NCBI GenBank assembly: GCA_002311345.1
Contig: DCAA01000036.1
Coordinates: 10,994-37,291, forward strand
DNA: 26,298 nt
Direction of reading: 5' to 3'
From: Planctomycetes bacterium UBA1146
GTDB taxonomy: Bacteria; Planctomycetota; UBA8108; UBA1146
Part shown: piece after piece, positions 25,145 to 26,298 of the stretch
How positions within the stretch are numbered: position 1 is the stretch's first letter
Layout of the letters: each line of letters begins with the position of its first letter
Notes under the pieces: model-generated
Told to the model about the DNA's origin: nothing
Database searches by the model: none
The model's input: only the letters and a program-made list of their open reading frames with translations
Position numbers and translations under genes: made by a program

Positions 25145-26298
25145 AGACCGCCACTACAACCCTGCTGCTTCTGGGTTTGATCGTGGCGCTGTGCCCCACC
25201 TCGATCGAACTGCTGGCCCAGGATTCCCCCACCTCGGCAGACGTCACCGTGCCTGCACCCGTTGATCAGAGTCCCATCAACGAGACCGTTTCCACCGATA
25301 GGCCGCAATGGTCCGCTGAGATCATCCAACAGGTCGCCCGTTGGCCGATACAACATGGTGGCCGGGTGAAACCTTTCGGCACCTTCGCTGGCTTCACGAT
25401 GTTGAAGATCAACGGCAAACGATCTCTGGTCGTTGAAGAAGAGAAACTCGGTCCAGTGCAGTGGGCTCTCGACTGCATGCTCTACCCCGATCTGGCACGC
25501 AATTACGAGTGCATCCTGGTCTCCAACGCCGCGGTACTGACCAACATCGGTTTTGATGCATCGGATCGCAAGCGGAGTGCGCGCTGGAGCTACAACGAAC
25601 TTCTTGGTGTCATCGACGTCCTCTTTCGCAATACACAACAGATTTTCGATTCCAAACCAGAGGCATCGGAGTGGAGTCTGATCGAACGTCAGACGGTTCA
25701 ACTGGCCGAGAACGTCCGCTCGCTGGAGGATCTGCTCTATTCTTTCGAAACAGCGCGTCATACCTTCCCGCTGGATACCGTGGAGGAACTGAAGGCGATC
25801 TTCGGCGATTCTCCAGGCACCGGATTCTCCGCCCTCATCTCCGGGATCGACCAGCTGGAAACGCTCGCCGACCGCGAAACCTTACTGGCATTGCCACCAG
25901 ATCGTCAGACTCTGGTGGTCACTGCACTTCAACAATTGCAAACAGATCTTCTACGCCACATGCAAATCGCCGACAGAGGCATTGCCTTCTTCCCACCCGA
26001 GCAGGTGCAGGTCTCACAGGAACAACTGCCTGTGGTCTGGTCCAGAGCCAGTGGAGTGGTCCAGGCGGCGCTGGCCAAGGAGCCTCAAGATCGCAGAATT
26101 CTTGCACTGGCTGCACTCGAGACGCTGCCACAACTGCTGCAAGAACGTGTGCTGTTCGGCGAGAAGGCCAGCGAGGTGCTGAACCATCTCTCCACGCTCG
26201 CCCAGTTGCACGGTCAGTACGAAAAAATATCGATGGAAGTCTTCTTTTACCGCATCGACTACTTCTACCGGGCTCTGATCTGTTTCATGCTCGCTTTC
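25141..26298 (+). CDS. ccsA: CcsA/ResC-type cytochrome c assembly protein, N-terminal part (3' partial)
   Basis: The frame starts with ATG at 25141, overlapping the resB stop, and stays open through the right edge (386 codons visible). Residues 1-27 form a signal sequence (TTTLLLLGLIVALCPTSIELLAQ). Next comes a long soluble region with the phrase WPIQHGGRVKPFGTFAGFTMLKINGK, which marks the N-terminal extension of CcsA-like proteins in Planctomycetota and some other phyla. The visible part ends with VFFYRIDYFYRALICFMLAF, the beginning of the membrane domain. The heme-binding WWD segment and the histidines that would confirm CcsA lie beyond the window. It pairs with resB for heme export and attachment. 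Confidence 0.8.
   Translation, partial: MKTATTTLLLLGLIVALCPTSIELLAQDSPTSADVTVPAPVDQSPINETVSTDRPQWSAEIIQQVARWPIQHGGRVKPFGTFAGFTMLKINGKRSLVVEEEKLGPVQWALDCMLYPDLARNYECILVSNAAVLTNIGFDASDRKRSARWSYNELLGVIDVLFRNTQQIFDSKPEASEWSLIERQTVQLAENVRSLEDLLYSFETARHTFPLDTVEELKAIFGDSPGTGFSALISGIDQLETLADRETLLALPPDRQTLVVTALQQLQTDLLRHMQIADRGIAFFPPEQVQVSQEQLPVVWSRASGVVQAALAKEPQDRRILALAALETLPQLLQERVLFGEKASEVLNHLSTLAQLHGQYEKISMEVFFYRIDYFYRALICFMLAF

Noticed and set aside
25099..25761. 220-codon minus-strand frame under the ccsA start
   Set aside because: The plus strand has a continuous coding frame with signal peptide and CcsA-type N-terminal motif, coupled to resB; the minus frame is its shadow.

Overview
The window looks like chromosomal DNA of a member of the Planctomycetota or a close relative. 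The evidence is indirect: a huge surface protein with VCBS/FG-GAP repeats and the paired-EF-hand (dockerin-like) tail common in planctomycete exoproteins, an adenosylcobalamin-dependent class II ribonucleotide reductase of the long form, a futalosine-pathway menaquinone enzyme, a lipoprotein-ResB-CcsA cytochrome c assembly locus, frequent GTG/TTG starts and a base composition in the mid-50s percent GC by eye. No tRNA, rRNA, CRISPR or insertion sequence was recognised.

Layout. 1-1993 is the 3' part of a surface protein gene on the plus strand. 1994-3173 is a 1.2 kb gap: an inverted repeat, a terminator, then about 740 bases (2411-3148) that fold into a nearly continuous series of helices directly in front of nrdJ. 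3174-6656 is nrdJ. 6789-10321 is a plus-strand series: dcd, mqnC, a degenerate Memo-family protein, a PduO-type cobalamin adenosyltransferase and a small DUF2087 protein. 10322-13602 is a minus-strand series read from right to left: trxB, a TatD-like hydrolase, folE, a small one-CxxC protein and a YacP-like NYN RNase. 14143-19860, plus strand, encodes export and surface functions: a secreted protein of unknown function, an outer-membrane barrel and three type IV pilin/pseudopilin-like proteins. fdhD (plus) and a metallo-beta-lactamase-fold hydrolase (minus) converge at about 20.8 kb. From 21907 to the end, plus strand: a DUF2203 protein, trxA, a lipoprotein with an internal duplication, resB and the first part of ccsA, with the last three overlapping by ATGA.

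How the genes fit together. Several serve deoxyribonucleotide supply: NrdJ makes deoxynucleotides using adenosylcobalamin, the PduO-type enzyme makes that cofactor, thioredoxin and thioredoxin reductase can reduce the C-terminal cysteines of NrdJ, and Dcd feeds dUTP/dUMP toward dTTP. mqnC and resB/ccsA point to a menaquinone and cytochrome c respiratory chain.

The most unusual item is the structured stretch ahead of nrdJ. Long-range helices close multi-hairpin domains, and it matches no RNA class whose hallmarks I could check by eye (RNase P, tmRNA, SRP, cobalamin riboswitch). It may be a large nrdJ leader RNA or an independent non-coding RNA.
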